Positions 34,874-46,391 of a stretch of DNA of 64,000 bases are shown here, one piece after another. This DNA is from Pyrenophora tritici-repentis. Its lineage: Eukaryota; Ascomycota; Dothideomycetes; Pleosporales; Pleosporaceae. Below the pieces are notes generated by a model, which was not told the DNA's origin, ran no database searches, and was given only the letters and a program-made list of their open reading frames with translations. The first letter of the stretch is position 1; each line of letters starts with the position of its first letter. Position numbers and translations under genes: made by a program. The stretch lies in NCBI RefSeq assembly GCF_003171515.1, contig NC_089395.1, positions 2,418,001 to 2,482,000 on the forward strand. Direction: 5' to 3'.

Positions 34874-35412
34874 TGTTAATGTTGTGCAGCGACGGACTCG
34901 TGTGCAGCTGAGGCGCTCTCTATCAACTGTTTTGGAGGGGCAGCATTGAGTCAATCACACTAGCCACTCACCAGCCACAGACGCCACATCTAGCACCTTG
35001 ACGTTTGCGGCATCGTGACCCACAACCGAACTCATCACTCTCGTGGTAACATCGCCCGCAAAATCTTATGTAATTCCCACTATCCATATTTTCAACAATC
35101 TACCGTTAGCAACTAGCATGTCCTCTTCGTTAACGCGTTCAAACGCCGTCATGGGCGTTATCATCCAGCGTGCATCTTCACCGAGATTGGGGTAATGAAC
35201 TCCATTCACACATGCATAGACTCACAGTTAGTTCTTTGCGCCTTATACTAGAGTGTGACCTGTACTGCTCGGACATGCCACCCTTCAAGGGCTAGAAGTC
35301 ACTGTAAGCCATGTCATAGCATCTTCAACGCCGACTTGTGACAATAATTGGGTATGAAAAGTCCATAATCTGCATCCTCATTAACTTCCTCATTTCAAAT
35401 ATATCCTGTTAC
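34874..35412. other. Divergent intergenic region
   Basis: About 540 bp between the GlnRS leader (minus) and the unknown gene starting at 35413 (plus). It is presumed to carry both promoters. I see no distinct motif. Confidence 0.4.
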
Positions 35413-36729
35413 ATGTTCAACAGCCGCAAATCTATCGTTCGCTGGGGTTTTCGCACACACGCTATCGTTCGCTACCCGAAGCACTCTTTTCTATCAATGG
35501 TTTCCACAAGAGCTAGAAGCTACATCCATGGAGAGGAATCCGGGGTATTGAAAGATCTAATCCCTCTAAGAGAAAATCTAAATGAACGACGACGGAGATG
35601 GGCGCATCTTCTACATGAACAGCATTACCAGCCTCTGATCTCCGAGGTACTCGAAAATGAGATTTCCAAATACAACAATAGCACCATGATTGATTCAACA
35701 AACCGAATGTCTTATATGCGCGAATGTGCGCTCATTCTCGCTTCGGCACCTCCTGTCTTCGCCGCAGCTGTGGATGGAACTCTCGTAAGTCGACTGATGT
35801 CGGACACTGACTTTGAGAAACAATATGCAGCTGTTCTGGACCGAGCGTACCGCCAGCCTTCCATCTATGCACAATTCCTTACCGATAGATATGGCAAGCC
35901 ACCCAGCGCCAACCATTACCTAACTATCCGCGATATGGTAGCCGACTACCTTGCACAAGGAGAGGCGTCGGAGCATGCATGGCAACTAGACAACATTTCG
36001 CCCCCTTTCATAACGAAACAAGCATCCATAAAAGGCTATCGCAAGTACTTACATACATGCAATCGCTCAGCCAAACGTGTGGAGGCCCTTCAACGCTTCT
36101 GTCATGGTGTCCAAGCACGATGGCTCGAGACACCAGAATCACTACGCGACACGCCGTTCAAATACCCTCCTGGTGAGTGTGGATACTCCAAAGACTCACA
36201 CGCTCGACTTGCACAACACCGAGCGCATCAATCTTCCAACTATATCATGAACCTCGTGGAGGATATATGTACCTATCTTCATCGTACAGGCATATTTGAG
36301 CAGCACTTTACCATGCATCAGTTCATCATCTACCTCATCTTCCAACCAGATCAGGCAGCTATTGCAGAAATATTCTGTTCTGGGCTTCTCCAAGTCTGGG
36401 TTGAGAATGGTGGCGGTTTCAACGCTTACCCGGCTGGGCGCAGCGTGGAAAGCGCGAGGAGAGTGAGTGATGTTGAATGGGGTTTGCATGAGAAGCATGC
36501 GAGGCTGAAGTCTTTGCTTGTCGAGAACTTGAGGCTTCAGCAACAGCGGGCTGGTGAGTGGCGCAAAGCGCTGGAGTGGGACGATGGAGCTGCAGAGGAT
36601 GAAGAGGCAGCCACAAAGTCTGTGGATCAGGTTGAAGAGGACTGCATGTAAGTTATGACACTACAACGTTTTTTCAGCTTTGACTAACTTATTGATATTA
36701 GTATGCAGCTTTCTCAGTTGTCAGTCTAG
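35413..36729 (+). CDS. Conserved-looking protein of unknown function
   Basis: Main exon 35413-36647, then a 54-nt intron (GTAAGT, branch TGACTAAC, ATTAG acceptor) and a tiny last exon 36702-36729 that replaces the read-through end with IMQLSQLSV; about 420 aa. The start is uncertain: ATG 35413 gives a basic, hydrophobic head (MFNSRKSIVRWGFRTHAIVR) that could target mitochondria, while ATG 35497 would remove it. The body is helical and polar, with segments such as MSYMRECALILASAPPVFAA, DRYGKPPSANHYLTIRDMV, GYSKDSHARLAQHRAHQS, and EQHFTMHQFIIYLIFQ. The C-terminus is a charged coiled-coil-like stretch. I know no catalytic motif in it. It looks like a genuine conserved fungal protein family, but I cannot name it. 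Confidence 0.72.
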
Positions 36730-37362
36730 ATCCTATGTACTGTTTTTACCATGAAGAGCCTGCTTATCTTCGCTACCTAGGTAGCTTTGCATTTCTGACC
36801 CTGCCACACATTGCCTTCCTTTCTCACAGCACTGTTATTAGATTACATGCGTATGATCTAGCAAACCTTGATTACAGTTAGACTTGATAGCTGTCTCTTC
36901 CGCGACTGGTTCTGGAGATTACTTGGTTGCACGATAGACACAACACGAAGGAGGTATGATCCTTAAGCCGTTCCTTATTTCAAATCCCCTCAAGAATCGG
37001 TTGCTGACTATGCATGACGACTGCAGCACGTAGGGACATTTCGCATATCGGTGAAAGGTGAAAGTGGAAGCTGCAACCCCAACGCTCTTACCCAACTAGG
37101 ACGAACACTTTCTCACCTGTGGACCTTCAAAACCCGCCTACAAATCTATTTAAAGGACGCTCAGTACCTTACGAAAGCTTGTTCTCCCTTAATTCTCGAT
37201 TTGACAGTCACTCTATCCTCTCCACACAGTACAGTACGTTCTCTGCCCTCACCCCATACCCGCACCAGCACCGTCACTAACACAGCCGTCAAACAGACGA
37301 CAAAAACTAAAAGCACAAGCACAAACACAGACACTCCAACATCTCCACTACACCACGGAAAA
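36730..37362. other. Intergenic region before RGG protein gene
   Basis: About 630 bp. The last 170 bp are rich in CA and ACAAAC runs, typical of a fungal leader. No other gene is seen; the frame of the next gene stays open upstream to 37051 but lacks protein-like character there. Confidence 0.45.
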
Positions 37363-37944
37363 ATGTCTTCCAACCCCAATCCCACCAACGGCACGAACGG
37401 CACCACCTCCTCCGAAAACGCCAAATACTACCACAACTCAGTCGAACTCGCAGACCTAGGCCGCGCCCGCTTCGACCAAGACGTAGCCGCAATCGGCGAC
37501 CGCGACGTCGCACTCATGACCCACGGCCCCGTTCTCGCGCCCATCGGCCGCGCCCCCCGCGGCATGGAGAGCGCAGTGCACGCCTGGAACACGTTCCAGT
37601 ACACGACCGACGAAGTCAACGAAAGGGAGGAGCTCAAGGGCGACTTGCACGGTGGACAACTTCATCGCGAGAACAGGGCGGCACGGGACGGACAGGGTGG
37701 CATGGGGTACATGGGACAGATGATGGGGAGGGGTGGTAGGGGTGGTGGTAGGGGTAGTGCTTGGGGTGGTAGAGGTGGCAGGGGAGGTAGGAATGCGGCG
37801 AGGGAAGAGGTGCAGGATGAGGGGCTTTGTGCGGGGAGGAAGCCGGATGTTGAGGCGCCGCCTATGGCGAAGGGTATGGCGGAGGAGATGGACAAGAGTA
37901 TGTTTTGGGATGGGCCGATCATTGCCGAGGAGGAGGAGGATTAG
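37363..37944 (+). CDS. Small RGG-box glycine/arginine-rich protein
   Basis: 193 aa, single exon, start at AAAATGTC (37363) in a good context. The N-terminal half is ordered-looking (KYYHNSVELADLGRARFDQD, DRDVALMTHGPVLAPIGRAP). The middle has Met-Gly and RGG/GRGG repeats (GRGGRGGGRGSAWGGRGGRGG), and the C-terminus is acidic (IIAEEEED). RGG boxes usually bind RNA, so an RNA-binding or ribonucleoprotein role is a reasonable inference, but no RRM is present. Convergent with the METTL16-like gene, 186 bp apart. I do not recognise a named orthologue. Confidence 0.65.
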   Translation: MSSNPNPTNGTNGTTSSENAKYYHNSVELADLGRARFDQDVAAIGDRDVALMTHGPVLAPIGRAPRGMESAVHAWNTFQYTTDEVNEREELKGDLHGGQLHRENRAARDGQGGMGYMGQMMGRGGRGGGRGSAWGGRGGRGGRNAAREEVQDEGLCAGRKPDVEAPPMAKGMAEEMDKSMFWDGPIIAEEEED

Positions 37945-38130
37945 GGGTTAGTGAGATTGTGTGATGGATTGGCATGGTAGTACGGAACTGCTATATTGAG
38001 TATTTCGCTCATCATCACCTCGGTTAGGTACATAGCTAGGGCCCTACTTACCACGGCGTTTTGCAGGAAATGAAAACAAAAAGGGATTTAGAATATACAG
38101 CACCTACCTGCACACTATACGCCCTCCTCA

Positions 38131-39475
38131 TCACGCCTTCCTAAAATGCCGATGCACCAATCCACAAACACTCTCCCACAACACCCGATCCGTCCCTGCC
38201 AACCACTCCAGCACAACCTCCCTCGCCAAATCCACCACAATAACCCGAAAAGCAATCTCAACCTTCCTCTCCGAATCACCCTTCATATCAACCAGCCCCT
38301 CCTTTTGCTTCCTCTCATAGTCTCTGCGGTACGCACGCCGCCACACGTTCTGGCTTGCTTGGCCGATACCCGTCGATGTGGCGGGATCCCAGGTCCAAAT
38401 GAGGTCCAGCGAGGAGAACTGGGTGTTGATGGTGTGTTTTGCATCTTGGGGGTTTGCGTCGGGTGGAATGGTGATTGTGTAGGATGTAGGGAAGGGGAGG
38501 TATTCGTTTGCGATTTTCTCGATACGTGCGTGACTCTGGTTTGGAATGTTAAGTAAAGATGATGTTTTTGCTTAATCCAGCAATGACACTTACGTTATTC
38601 GGTCTGAGATGTCCGAAACTCCACGCAACGATCCAGCGCTTTGTACTCGAACCGACTTCTACAACGCCGACAGCCCAGTTGTTGATACCGTGGTGCTTCA
38701 GGAGACGAATAATGGCTTTGGCACTGTCTAGTTTGCCAAAGAGACTTGTGTACCATTGTACTTTTTCCCGCAGCACGAGACTTTCATTGACCATCTTAGT
38801 TACGAAGCCCACATCGCCGCCTGGATACACCATTTCGTTCTCGGAGCCTGTACATACGGCATTGGGTTTCCAGCTCTTGCCCTCGCCTTTGAGGCTGGAT
38901 TGCATGTCGGCCACGTCATTGAAGAAAGGTGGGTTGCAAATGGTGAAGTCGAGATGGTCAACGCCTAGTGCTGCGAGTGGGATGAGGGGGTTTAGTTCAG
39001 TGGTTTGGAGTAGCTTGGTTCGTGTCATGAGGGTGTTGAGGGCGAGGTTGCGAGCAGCCGACTCGAAGCTCTTCTTGTCGATGTCGGTGGCACACATTGA
39101 CCAATTTGGGCGCGATTTCAAGCAAAGCAGAGTGTATATTGCAGAAGCGCCGGTGCCGATATCCAGACCACGGATTTGTCGGTTTGGGTCATAATTGCTC
39201 GTGTAGTTTGGTGATGTGGAGTCAATTAGGCCTTGCAACCACGCGACGTAGTTCCAGCGATTGGGTATAGGCGGACACAAACGGTCACCGGGAACATGCA
39301 GCTCAAGGCCAAAGTCTACCTTTAGAATCGCTTTCGATAGCGTCTGGATGGTCTCGGGATCTTGAAAGTCCAACTTGCCCAACGTGCGCTGCCATAGTTG
39401 TTTGAAGTTCTTGTCGCTTTTAGCAAGGGCCTTGAAGTCAACAGTTTCGTACGGCGGGCGCTGTGCAAGTTGCAT
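38131..39475 (-). CDS. METTL16-like N6-adenosine RNA methyltransferase (PF05971)
   Basis: Exons 39475-38594 and 38535-38131 (58-nt intron, GTAAGT...CCAG), about 428 aa. The protein matches the METTL16/YbiN fold. It has an N-terminal helical head with the DPETIQTLSKAILKVDFGL segment and the SAM-binding motif GLDIGTGASAIYTLL. The catalytic ICNPPFFND (NPPF, as in METTL16) and WYTSLFGKLDSAKAI follow, then the closing beta strand TKRWIVAWSFGHLRPNN. Known members methylate U6 snRNA at the ACAGAGA box in fission yeast and human. The fungal C-terminal part (second exon) resembles nothing I can name but is conserved in placement. Expected in nucleus or cytosol. It lies 270 bp downstream of MET8 on the same strand. 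Confidence 0.9.
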
Positions 39476-39745
39476 GCTGTTTCAGGTTTGAAGTTTTCAA
39501 TTGGGCAAAAGAAGTGGAGAATGATGTCGTGATGTTGAACATGGAGAAGGAGGAAAGTGCTAAGGTAACGCACGGGCCAAGTTACCCTGATTGGCCGCTG
39601 ATGTCGCGATTGTTGTGATGGGAAAAAGAAGAGGGAAAAGTAGAATACACAATCGATATACAAATGCATGGAGAATTAGCGTCGCCGCGACTCCTACTTG
39701 GACCTACCACAATATGCCCTCTATCCAACGCCGTGCCATATGTCA

Positions 39746-40595
39746 TTAAATCAAAAAGGGTCCGTCATACGCTCCATCTGGCTCTTGCAGTCGGACCTCT
39801 TCGAGTGTGGGAACGGCGCCCGGCTTGTAGAAACCGAGAAGCATTTCCATGTCTTCTTCGGTCATGGAGCAGAGGTCATCGAGGGAGTATTGCTCGCAGA
39901 CTTTGGACATCCTATCTTGAGTCAGCAAAAATGGGTGAAGGGTAGCGCGATATGACGCACCATTGCATTCGCTTTGGGCCTTCTTCAATGTTGGGGGCGA
40001 CCTTCCGTAGCTTCCGGCGCAGTATTCCAACTCTTTGCACTGCGGCCCCGATGTTGTATGGGAGAGTAGCCGCTATCTGCCTCCTCACAATGTTGGCCAG
40101 CTTGGGACCATTGCCGTTTGTGCTGACCATGATCTGCAATGGTCCGTCGCGATGGACACTGCCAAAGTAGAAGTCGCACTCGGGCGGTACGTCGGCAATG
40201 TTGGCGGCTATGCGCCTCTCCTTGCACAGCTTGTATATCTGCGAAGAGGCCTCCGGGTCATCCACGGCAGTCAGGACCATGTCGACGCCGTCCAGGTCAG
40301 AGGGCTCGAATTTGCGATCGACATAATCGACCTGACCCTGCTCTATCCGGTACGCGACTTCGTCGTTGAGTCCTTCGCGTGGAGACACGAGGGTGATTTT
40401 GGCGTCGGCATTCAACACATTCACGATGCGACCAGCGGCGACCTAGATCTTTGTCAACCGTCAATACTCTTTGCAACACCCAAGAGACGTGTAATTTACC
40501 TCGCCGCCGCCGACTACAAGCACCCGCTTATTCCGGATCTGCCATGCCAATATCAGGGAGCCGCCGCCTTGTATCTCTGGGTAAGGGCCTTTCAT
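39746..40595 (-). CDS. MET8: Siroheme synthase MET8-like (precorrin-2 dehydrogenase / sirohydrochlorin ferrochelatase)
   Basis: Three exons, 40595-40500, 40442-39961 and 39911-39746, with introns of 57 and 49 nt; about 247 aa (yeast Met8 274). It makes siroheme, the cofactor of sulfite and nitrite reductases. The Rossmann motif KRVLVVGGGEVAAGRI is split by the first intron and restored on joining. After it come NADAKITLVSPR, DMVLTAVDDPEAS, IAANIADVPPECDFYFGS, and ISTNGNGPKLA-like MVSTNGNGPKLANIVR, which are typical of the family. The C-terminal exon holds the helical part (MSKVCEQYSLDDLCSMTEEDM). It shares a 382-bp divergent promoter region with the VAC1-like gene. Confidence 0.93.
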
Positions 40596-40977
40596 GTTGT
40601 GGAGAGTGTTGCGGAGAAAGCACTAGGGCGGAGAAGGTGAGATGAGGGTTGAGAGATACCGAGGTATTGCCAAGGCCGCTGTAGAGAAAGCCGGGCGCAC
40701 ATGCAGGAAGCAGGAAGCAGAAGCAGAAAGCCTCATTTGGAGACGCATATCATGTCATGACGAAGTCCATGACTACGATGCGCAGTAATTCATCTGACGC
40801 AATCACGGAAATAGAATCAATCATAAGCCGTCTCCAATACGCAGCGCAGCCCTGCGGAAGACGCCTTAGCGTGGCTCGCATGACGGCTCGCGCGAGACCC
40901 ACGCCCCAGGTTATGCATCCTGGCTCGTGTATGTGTACATACATTCACCACTCTCCAGCTCCTCGACACTCCCGAAA
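40596..40977. promoter_or_regulatory. Shared divergent promoter of MET8-like and VAC1-like genes
   Basis: 382 bp lie between two start codons pointing away from each other. No other coding signal is seen. Both genes must take their core promoters from this stretch, which includes a GCAGGAAGCAGGAAGCAG repeat near 40702-40719. Confidence 0.5.
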
Positions 40978-43056
40978 ATGGCCTCGCGCAGGTCCCTGGG
41001 TGGCGGCCGCGTGCTGGGGAGCGGGAGAAATCTGTCGCCCGCTGCTGCATCGCCGCAGTCCGCAGCCATCCACCGCCGCAATGCGAGCCTCCTCTCGCCC
41101 TCGGAAAGCTCCGTGTCGCTGAGCTCGCAGACGTCAAACAGTCCGGCAAGCACTTCGGAGACGAGGGAGGACATCACCAGTAGAGTCTTGATTGGCCCGA
41201 ATGATAATGCCGCCGCGCGTGCTTCCAACCGGCTCGTGTGTCCGATATGCAATGAGGAAATGGTGGGTTCATAGCACCTGCCTTGACCATGTACAGTGAA
41301 CTGATGTAGCAGGTGACCCTTCTACAACTGAACCGGTACTGCTTCTCGACACACATCCAATATGCTAGCCCTGACATGTATTAGGCATCTCGACGACAAC
41401 CACCAAAACCTGGTTGTAGAGGAGCAGGATGAAGTCAAGAACTGGTTCGAGGCGCAGATGCACAAGGCGAAGAGCTTCCAGCCACTCGCCGTCCTGAACC
41501 AGAAGCTCAAAGGTCTCGACGTCTTCGAATCAAACGATGCTCCCAAACCGCCCCAACCATCCCACTCGGCCAGCAGTTCGACTGCTTACGTCACCCACGA
41601 TCCTGCTCCCGTCCGCAGAGACCCAGAGGAGGAAGTCACACGAGCGCATTGGCAGAGGCTTGGATACCGCGATGTATGTTCAGATCCGCTGTGTGCCAGA
41701 CCAATCACAGCCTCACAAATGGCCCTGGGCGGAAGTCAATCAGCTGTCAATTGCAGGCAGTGTGGAAGGCTGTTTTGCGAGGAACACACCATGTATCAAA
41801 TGAAGCTGTCACGCCAGGCGAAGCACGAGCCCGTAAGGGGGGTGTGGTGTCGAGTGTGCGAAACATGCTACAAGTCAAGAGACGGCTACAACGATCATCA
41901 CGGAGTCGAGCGCGACCACTTTGACGAATTCGCCAACATCAGACGGAAACGGGTCGACAGGGAACGAATGGAAGTTAGCAGACTGGAGAAGCGCCTTACC
42001 AAGTTGACGCAGCTTCTCGCAAACCCTCCACCAGTAGAAGAGACTCCGATGGCAGGGAGTTGGTTCTCGCTGCCTGGGCATAAAAACCATCGCAAAGCGC
42101 TAGAACAATCCATCATCACATGGGAAGAAGATGCGAGCGTCTCCAACTGCCCCTTTTGCCAGCAGGAATTCTCCACCTATACTTTCAGAAGATCTCACTG
42201 TCGCATGTGCGGCCGCGTTGTGTGCAGCGACCCCAAGACCGAGTGCTCCAAGGAAATTGGTCTAAACGTTGCTGCGGACTCACAAGATACGGAAAAGGGC
42301 GCAGGGCAGCTCAACATTGATGTACGCATGTGTAAAGACTGTCAGCATACCTTGTTCGCTAGAAGCGACTTTGAGCGCGAGCTAGCCGACAAGCCCAAAG
42401 ATCAACGCGCATACGAGAACCTTGCGCAGTTCGAAAGAGGCATCCGCTTGCTGCTTCCTCGATTCCACAAACTCCTCCAAGCCCTCCAAGACCCTGACAA
42501 GTCGCCTACACCGCAGCAACTCACAGACGCCACAAAAGTACGCAAGCGACTCATGGATGGGTTTGCCCAGTTCGATGTTGCTGCGAAACGAATACGAGAT
42601 CTTCCCACAGATTCGCCGACACAGCAGAAGCTACAAAGGGCCGTTTACCAACAAGCTTACAGCTTTTTGAACCTACACATGCTTCCATTGCGGTCACTGC
42701 CAAAGATTTTGAAGCATGCAGCGCCCCAGGGACGGCCCAGCGGGGGCAGTGCTCTGGCCTCTATCAAATACAATAATCATTCCACCGGCAGCGTCGTGAG
42801 TAGTAGTGAAGTTTCCGCAATGGAGTCGGAGGAGAAGGAGCTCAGAGAACGATTGATCGTACTCGAGGAACAAAAGTTCATGGTTTCGGAAATGGTCGCC
42901 GATGCAACCAGACACAGACGATTTGATGAGGTGTCCAGCTTGGCACAGAACCTGGAGGATTTGAACAAGGAAATTGACCAAATCAACGGGCAATTGGGAC
43001 AACTTGACTTCGCCAGCGCATACCGAGGAGGTTTGGACAGCCCGCAACCTGGATGA
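40978..43056 (+). CDS. VAC1: VAC1/PEP7-like FYVE zinc-finger protein (rabenosyn type)
   Basis: Endosomal tether that links PI3P, Rab5/Vps21 and SNAREs in Golgi-to-vacuole sorting. Exons are 40978-41262, a 23-nt micro-exon 41313-41335, and 41385-43056 (introns 50 and 49 nt), giving about 659 aa. The micro-exon is needed to complete the N-terminal C2H2 finger CPICNEEMVTLLQLNRHLDDNH. Two FYVE-related modules follow: the first with NCRQCGRLFCEEH and WCRVCETCY, the second with CPFCQQEFS, RRSHCRMCGRVVCSD (basic R(R/K)HHCR-like patch) and MCKDCQHTLF. Next is a helical Rab-binding region, and near the C-terminus a coiled coil (ESEEKELRERLIVLEEQKFMV) with a rabenosyn-like Rab5-binding segment. The start matches the second-frame-free ATG after CGAAA. 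Order and spacing fit yeast Vac1. Confidence 0.92.
41313..41335 (+). other. 23-nt micro-exon inside the VAC1-like C2H2 finger
   Basis: Flanked by GTAGCAG before and GTACTG after. It supplies VTLLQLN plus two bases of the Arg codon, which restores the spacing C-x2-C-x12-H-x4-H. Skipping it would shift the frame. Confidence 0.8.
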
Positions 43057-44444
43057 AAGTCTAGGGCTATATGACTCCAGATCTATCCATCTAACCATTC
43101 CTACGCGGATGTATAGGCAAGCTGACTGGTCGAGGTCCGTTGGCTCGAAGAAAAGGACTCCCCCAAGGTGCTAGCATCAGACAAGGACTCCACATATCGC
43201 AAGGCCGTTGCATGGCTATCAACACATGGCTTGCTTCTTTGCATACAGCAGTACAATCACTGCGGGATCAGGAGACGATCACCAGCGACATTGCCGGCGG
43301 CAATCCGGTGCCGGACCGATGCGGACCAGGAGACGTTGGCCTTGGCATCTATGATCAACGCACTCCACCAGGAGAGTTTTGTGTACAAACGTTGATCAGC
43401 AAGAAGCTCAGGAATAAAGCAAGCATTAGGCAGATAACTTCGCACGTCAAGGTGCGTGTTGGCTTTTGTGTATCTCAAAGTTTTATAGAACTACAGCATA
43501 GCGAATGAAGCATAACTCTCTATTCAAATTCATACTCCACACATAATTGAACAAGAAGAATCCATTATGAGAACAAAATCGGAAACTCAGAAAACTCAAG
43601 TATGAGAAGACTATTACGGTAAACACGTGGGCACCATCTTACACCTAACCCACATCCCACGAACACACACACTCTCCCAACCCACGTCACCTCCCCTACC
43701 TCCCCGTCCCAACCGGCACACCATCCCCCACCAGCCCACGCCCTCAATATCCCCAAAAGAGCAACTTCCCTCTTCTCCCCCCCAAAAAGCCATCGAAAAC
43801 AGTGCCAACTTTTTCTCCCCTGTCTCCCTGCTTCCCTCCGTCCTTGGTCAAGCAAGATAACGACCAAGGCACACATACCCCCACATCGGTCCTATTACCC
43901 CCCGCTCTATACCCGAAGCGGATTGACTCAATAACTCTGAATTACCGCTTTTGGTTCCGCACGGCCCGTTTATAAGGCCGCATGCGGTAGTGACGTGCCT
44001 AAACGGGGCGAGGGTGGGGCGGCTCTTTTTGGGGGACGGGGATGGAAAGTTGGCAGGATGAGCCGGTGCGGTAGGGGCGGATGGTTCGGGAGGGAGATGA
44101 TGAGGTTGGTTGTGGGTTGTGGGTACTAGTGATGACATTGGAACGTTGATGTGGGGGGTTGTGAGTGTGAATGTGCTGATGACGGAAATGTGGTTTTGTT
44201 TCCAAAGTACAACGACGACAAGGTGCGATGACAATAGATTTCTTTAACTCAAGTATTGGTGATTATGGTAGTCTTGCATTACACCTCTTCACAGGAATCA
44301 GAATACCCATGAAATGCTTGACAAGCTTTTCTTCCCTTCTCTTAAAAAAGGGCCGGCTAGCTGCATAGGTACATGCTCAAATCCAACATCAGCCCAGGCT
44401 AAACTAGACCCAACAGCAGCATCACCACTACAATCCCTCATCCC
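43057..44444. other. Intergenic region between convergent genes
   Basis: About 1.4 kb without a gene I can support. It contains a long C-rich stretch (about 43640-43830, CACACACTCTCCC type) that creates chance frames of about 100 codons. A 128-codon frame on the minus strand (43848-44234) is Pro/His-rich with no motif. Confidence 0.5.
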
Positions 44445-46391
44445 CTACTCCTCCTTATCCGCAATACTACCCCAAACATCGCTCCCCTTCTTCCTCTTGT
44501 CCCCGGCTTTCTGTCGCTCCCGTATCTCAGCAAGCCGGCTCTGAATCTCCTTTCCCTTCTCCCGAAGGCCCTTGCCGCGAGCCATGAGAGCATCGCTTTT
44601 CGAGGGTGTGTTGGTTTGCTGGAGGGAGGAGGGGGTTTGCAGGGAGCTGGGTGGGGTGACGTAGAGGCTTGGTGGGGTGTTTACGAGGGTCGAGGATGAG
44701 TGACCTGTTTGGGGGGTGATGGGTTGGGAGGAGAAGGGGCTCTGGTGAAGACGTGTGTATGGGGAGGAAGGGGTGGTGTGCATGGTGGATGATGGTGGTG
44801 GCGGCGGGGAGTGTGGTGGTGATGTAGGGTGTGCTAAAGTTGCGAGCCGCGTGTGTCGTCTGGCTGGAAGCATGTCATCTTCGGCTGGATCATGATGAGG
44901 GGGAGCTTGAGTCTCTGCGCGCGAGACTGCGTGATCTTCTTGTGAAATATTTCTTTGCTCATCGAAGACTCCACTGGCTTGTAGGCTGACGCGTGCGTAC
45001 TCTCGCAGTAACGAGTCCTCATCGGACTGCAGTTCTAGGAGCAGTTCGCGGCGCGATCGACGGGAATGAGATGAGGGCTCGCGGTTTCCTTCAACACTGT
45101 GATTCAGCATGGACTGAGAAGGCGATGGTGCTAGGGACCTCTTAGTCCGCCTACAATCTTCCTGGAACGAATCGGTATCTTCGCTCGGGCAGGCGTGACG
45201 TTGTGACGACTTGTCGTCGTCTAAGTCGGATTCACTGTTCCATCGAGAAGAAGTTCTTGACGACTCAATTGGTGTTATGTGGCTCCTTTTGTCAGCTTCG
45301 GGGGCGCTCTCATGTTTCATTTCACCGTCTTCTCCTTCTGTATCCACTTCACGGATCGTATGCAAGCTTCCTGCTTGAGACAAGCTCTCACTGAGGGGTA
45401 TTGTGTCCAGTAGCCACGTTTCCTCTGCTTCGATCCTTTTTCCGTGCGCAACTAGTAGCGCATACTTCATTAGTGATGTAGCACGTTGTTGGTCGGCATT
45501 TGTGAGAGATATCGTCGCGTCGCGAGTGGTGACCTTGAGCTTTGAGCTTGGCTCAGCACTGCTTTCAGTTGAGCCGGCCACTTTGAGGGAGAAAGAGTTT
45601 AAAGAGCTTCTCCGAGCGGGGATATGAGGGGGAGGTAGGGAACTCGTTGATGGGCTTCTTCTGAGCTTTGCATGGCTCGCCTGATCCCGCCCTCCTCGTG
45701 TGCCGGGTTGTCTTCTCGCTTGATCCTCGCCCTCTTCCTTTTCTTGCTCGCCAAATGCCTTCCCGACAATTTCTTTCGCATTGCTACCGGATATCTTTGT
45801 ACTTTGGCTGATCTTTTGTCGTACAACAGGCTGGCAAGCAAGCCACTCTTCCTCCTCGCCTAGTTTCTCATCTATACCCAATACGATCCTCGCTTCAAGA
45901 AGGCAGACCCAGACTCCATCGTCTTTCACAGTCCCATGATTACCGGTATTCTGTTCAACCCAAGCGGGCACATAAAGACCTTTTCCTATCACTAGCCACA
46001 CTGGCGTCATGTCTTTTACACACAGCGCCAAAACACTTTTCTTCTCGGAGCCCAGTCTTCCTTTCGAATACAATGCCGCATCTTCACTCCGATATGTAGA
46101 AACTAGGCCAGATGTGCTGTGCTCGCCCTCTCGCTTATTTGCCAAGTGCGCTTCGATGTTCGACTTGGTGTATTCGCTGAATCTGCCATATTGCGGTATA
46201 CCGAGACTGGTGGCAACTTTATCTGCTTCTGATGCGGCTATGTATAGATGTTTGGGGGAAGCGACGCGGTGTTTTAGGAGCGCAGCGGGGTAGTCGGTCG
46301 GCTGGGTGAATGTACTAAATTTTGTTAGTTCTTCGAGGTTGCCGGTTGTTTGTTCCTTCCCAGCGGATACGACGATGACGTACATGGACAT
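44445..46391 (-). CDS. Large, mostly disordered protein of unknown function
   Basis: Single exon, 648 aa from ATG 46391 (or 646 from the next ATG two codons later). The first 200 residues look folded (MYVIVVSAGKEQTTGNLEEL, KKSVLALCVKDMTPVWLVIG, GVWVCLLEARIVLGIDEKL). A short helical segment with TNADQQRATSLMKYALLVAHGKRIEAEETWLL lies at about 310-340. The rest is Ser/Pro/Thr-rich and probably unstructured, with a PPPPPSS run and a basic tail (RGKGLREKGKEIQSRLAEIRERQ). I recognise no catalytic or binding motif. The length and lack of stops support a real gene. An adaptor or regulatory role would be a guess. Confidence 0.75.
   Translation of the reverse strand: MSMYVIVVSAGKEQTTGNLEELTKFSTFTQPTDYPAALLKHRVASPKHLYIAASEADKVATSLGIPQYGRFSEYTKSNIEAHLANKREGEHSTSGLVSTYRSEDAALYSKGRLGSEKKSVLALCVKDMTPVWLVIGKGLYVPAWVEQNTGNHGTVKDDGVWVCLLEARIVLGIDEKLGEEEEWLACQPVVRQKISQSTKISGSNAKEIVGKAFGEQEKEEGEDQARRQPGTRGGRDQASHAKLRRSPSTSSLPPPHIPARRSSLNSFSLKVAGSTESSAEPSSKLKVTTRDATISLTNADQQRATSLMKYALLVAHGKRIEAEETWLLDTIPLSESLSQAGSLHTIREVDTEGEDGEMKHESAPEADKRSHITPIESSRTSSRWNSESDLDDDKSSQRHACPSEDTDSFQEDCRRTKRSLAPSPSQSMLNHSVEGNREPSSHSRRSRRELLLELQSDEDSLLREYARVSLQASGVFDEQRNISQEDHAVSRAETQAPPHHDPAEDDMLPARRHTRLATLAHPTSPPHSPPPPPSSTMHTTPSSPYTRLHQSPFSSQPITPQTGHSSSTLVNTPPSLYVTPPSSLQTPSSLQQTNTPSKSDALMARGKGLREKGKEIQSRLAEIRERQKAGDKRKKGSDVWGSIADKEE

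Noticed and set aside
43848..44234. 128-codon Pro/His-rich frame on the minus strand
   Set aside because: It is explained by the C-rich low-complexity stretch, with no motif or conserved character.
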